A DNA stretch of 6,914 nt from Thermoplasmata archaeon (GTDB lineage Archaea > Thermoplasmatota > Thermoplasmata > Thermoplasmatales > Thermoplasmataceae), in NCBI GenBank assembly GCA_021826765.1, contig JAKAYK010000049.1:1-6914 (forward strand). The letters are read 5' to 3'. Positions within the stretch are counted from its first letter, which is position 1. Every line of letters starts with the position of its first letter. A program made the position numbers and the translations under genes. The notes beneath the pieces are model-generated. The model searched no databases. It had not been told where the DNA came from and saw only the letters and a program-made list of their open reading frames with translations. This document shows positions 5,944 to 6,914 of this stretch, one piece after another.

Positions 5944-5965
5944 ATCATTATATTAATATAATGAT
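5944..5965. repeat. perfect 22-base AT-rich palindrome
   Basis: The half-site ATCATTATATT (5944-5954) is followed immediately by its exact reverse complement. It lies between two convergent transcription units, 332 bases after one stop codon and 54 bases from the other. It could be a protein-binding dyad or form a weak cruciform or hairpin involved in transcript ends. The very high AT content raises the chance of accidental symmetry. Confidence 0.6.
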
Positions 5966-5978
5966 TATATTATGTTCT

Positions 5979-5997
5979 TCCGGTTCGTGAAACTGGA
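5979..5997 (-). terminator. weak hairpin downstream of the exporter gene
   Basis: Bases 5979-5985 (TCCGGTT) pair with 5991-5997 (AACTGGA) around a five-base loop, with one wobble or mismatch at the third pair of the CCGGTT core, depending on strand. It sits 22 bases after the exporter stop codon on the minus strand. No strong T-run follows at once, although AT-rich DNA and the palindrome lie just beyond. A role in transcript ending is possible but weakly supported. Confidence 0.25.
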
Positions 5998-6018
5998 TGC
6001 AGGAAAAGAATGAGCATA

Positions 6019-6914
6019 TCAGACTGACCAGTTATCATTTGCATTAACTATATTGTACATGCTGTAGAACATGCCCTTCTTTTTCATGAGTGTGTCAAAA
6101 TCTCCATTTTCTATTATTTTTCCCTGATCAACCACCACGATCCTGTCCACCAGAGAAATCATTGAGAATCTGTGTGTGATCAGAATCAGAGTTCTGTTCT
6201 CTGAGAATTTTTCGAGGCTGGCAAATATATCTTTCTCGGAGAACGGATCTATATTTGACGTGGGTTCATCCATGATGAGTACCTGTGGCGCTCTTATGAT
6301 GGCCCTGAGTATGGCTATGGCCTGTTTCTGTCCCTCCGAGAGATTTCTTCCAAGCTCTCCAGCATCTGTATTCAACCCATCTGGAAGCCTTGAAAATATC
6401 CTTTCCAGTCCAAATTCCAGTGCAAGTTTTTCTATTTCTTCGTTTGATGCATCTTTTTTGGCTATCCTTATGTTTTCGTAAAGTGTTCCCCTGAAGAGGA
6501 AAGGTTCCTGGAGCACAGGTATAATTATGTCCCTGTACCTGCTTGTGAGAATGTTCCTTGTGTCGTTTGTATCAAGGAGTATTTCTCCTTTTTCAGGCAG
6601 GTATAGTTTCAACATCAGGTTTGAAAGAGTAGTTTTTCCTGCACCTGTGTGGCCCACTATTCCTACCTTCTCCCTGCTTGAAACAGTGAGGTTCACATTA
6701 TTCAGTGCAGTGTCTTCTCCATAGCTGAAGGTGACATTCCTGAGTTCAAGTGCAGTTTCGAAGGTATCCACTGGAACGGAGCCTTCTGGAATGATCTCCT
6801 TTGGGCTGTCTATAATTCCATATATCCTTCCTGCGCCAACTATGGATGACTGGTAAGCGTTGTAAAGTTGTGATAATTGTGTAACCGGATCAAAGAATTC
6901 CTGAACATAGAATA
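6019..6914 (-). CDS. type I ABC exporter (fused membrane and ATPase domains), C-terminal part; 5' end outside window
   Basis: The frame is open from the right edge to TGA 6019-6021, showing 297 residues. The first about 35 (FYVQEFFDPVTQLSQLYNAYQSSIVGAGRIYGIID) are the typical end of the exporter transmembrane domain, leading from the last helix into the ATPase. The GTG at 6769-6771 is therefore internal and not a start. The nucleotide-binding domain is complete: A-loop tyrosine (residue 64 of the visible part), Walker A GHTGAGKTT (87-95), Q-loop glutamine in VLQEPFLF (135), signature LSEGQ (191-195, canonical LSGGQ), Walker B VLIMDE with catalytic glutamate (211-216), D-loop SNID, and H-loop histidine in ITHRFS (247). 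All catalytic residues are present, so it should hydrolyse ATP. Proteins of this kind export lipids, peptides or drugs as homo- or heterodimers. The substrate is unknown, and any partner would lie beyond the window. It is convergent to the surface-protein operon, so it is not co-transcribed with it. Confidence 0.93.
   Translation of the reverse strand, partial: FYVQEFFDPVTQLSQLYNAYQSSIVGAGRIYGIIDSPKEIIPEGSVPVDTFETALELRNVTFSYGEDTALNNVNLTVSSREKVGIVGHTGAGKTTLSNLMLKLYLPEKGEILLDTNDTRNILTSRYRDIIIPVLQEPFLFRGTLYENIRIAKKDASNEEIEKLALEFGLERIFSRLPDGLNTDAGELGRNLSEGQKQAIAILRAIIRAPQVLIMDEPTSNIDPFSEKDIFASLEKFSENRTLILITHRFSMISLVDRIVVVDQGKIIENGDFDTLMKKKGMFYSMYNIVNANDNWSV

Larger units (their letters stand above)
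5613..6018. other. 406-base stretch with no convincing intact gene
   Basis: This gap lies between the plus-strand secreted-protein gene and the minus-strand exporter gene. A 79-codon plus-strand frame (5700-5939) opens here, but it has no promoter spacing, no Shine-Dalgarno and no protein-like pattern, so I do not call it. The gap does hold a possible frameshifted minus-strand ORF (5759-5874), a 22-base palindrome (5944-5965) and a weak hairpin (5979-5997). No tRNA-like cloverleaf, CRISPR repeat or insertion-sequence ends were recognised. Confidence 0.6.

Noticed and set aside
6769..6771. GTG as the start of a stand-alone ABC ATPase subunit
   Set aside because: The frame continues to the window edge with typical exporter transmembrane-domain sequence (FFDPVTQLSQLYNAYQSS), so the ATPase is the C-terminal half of a fused exporter.

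Overview
The window looks like chromosomal DNA of a Thermoplasmata archaeon, probably Thermoplasmatales-like. Three things suggest this. (1) Archaeal TATA boxes sit about 25 bases before start codons, so most first genes look leaderless, while an internal operon gene has an archaeal GGTGAT Shine-Dalgarno. (2) A secreted protein carries ESGLPSGT-W repeats, which I recall as typical of surface proteins in Thermoplasmatales and related acidophiles. (3) Secreted products are packed with N-X-S/T sequons, as expected for archaeal N-glycosylated surface proteins. The placement comes from reading and memory, not from a search.

Layout. Bases 1-275 are the 3' end of an AMP-forming acetyl/acyl-CoA synthetase gene. 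Next is a small conserved-looking protein with a winged-helix-like middle (389-787, +). It converges, with a 4-base gap, on a small protein with one C-terminal membrane helix (792-1163, -). A compact divergent promoter region separates that gene from a TIGR01777-type NAD(P)-dependent epimerase/SDR (1252-2175, +).

Bases 2254-5612 form a secreted-protein locus. A 52-residue ORF made of a membrane/signal segment (2254-2412) ends in TAA. After only nine bases, in the same frame, comes an 834-residue extracellular-type protein with no signal peptide (2422-4926). The simplest reading is one secreted-protein gene of about 890 codons interrupted by a nonsense codon. A recent mutation, a sequencing error, recoding or translational re-initiation are all possible. 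The downstream gene (4932-5612) has its own signal peptide and 13 sequons in 226 residues, and its Shine-Dalgarno overlaps the upstream stop codon. Sampled GC drops from about 50% in the flanking genes and N-terminal module to about 22-38% in the C-terminal module and the second gene, which suggests a mosaic or acquired segment.

Bases 5613-6018 carry no convincing intact gene. They hold a possible frameshifted ORF remnant on the minus strand and a perfect 22-base AT-rich palindrome. The window ends inside a type I ABC exporter gene on the minus strand (6019-6914). Its complete nucleotide-binding domain and the last part of its membrane domain are visible.

The genes do not form one obvious pathway. 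The coherent unit is the two- or three-ORF surface-protein operon, and its in-frame stop is the observation most worth checking.
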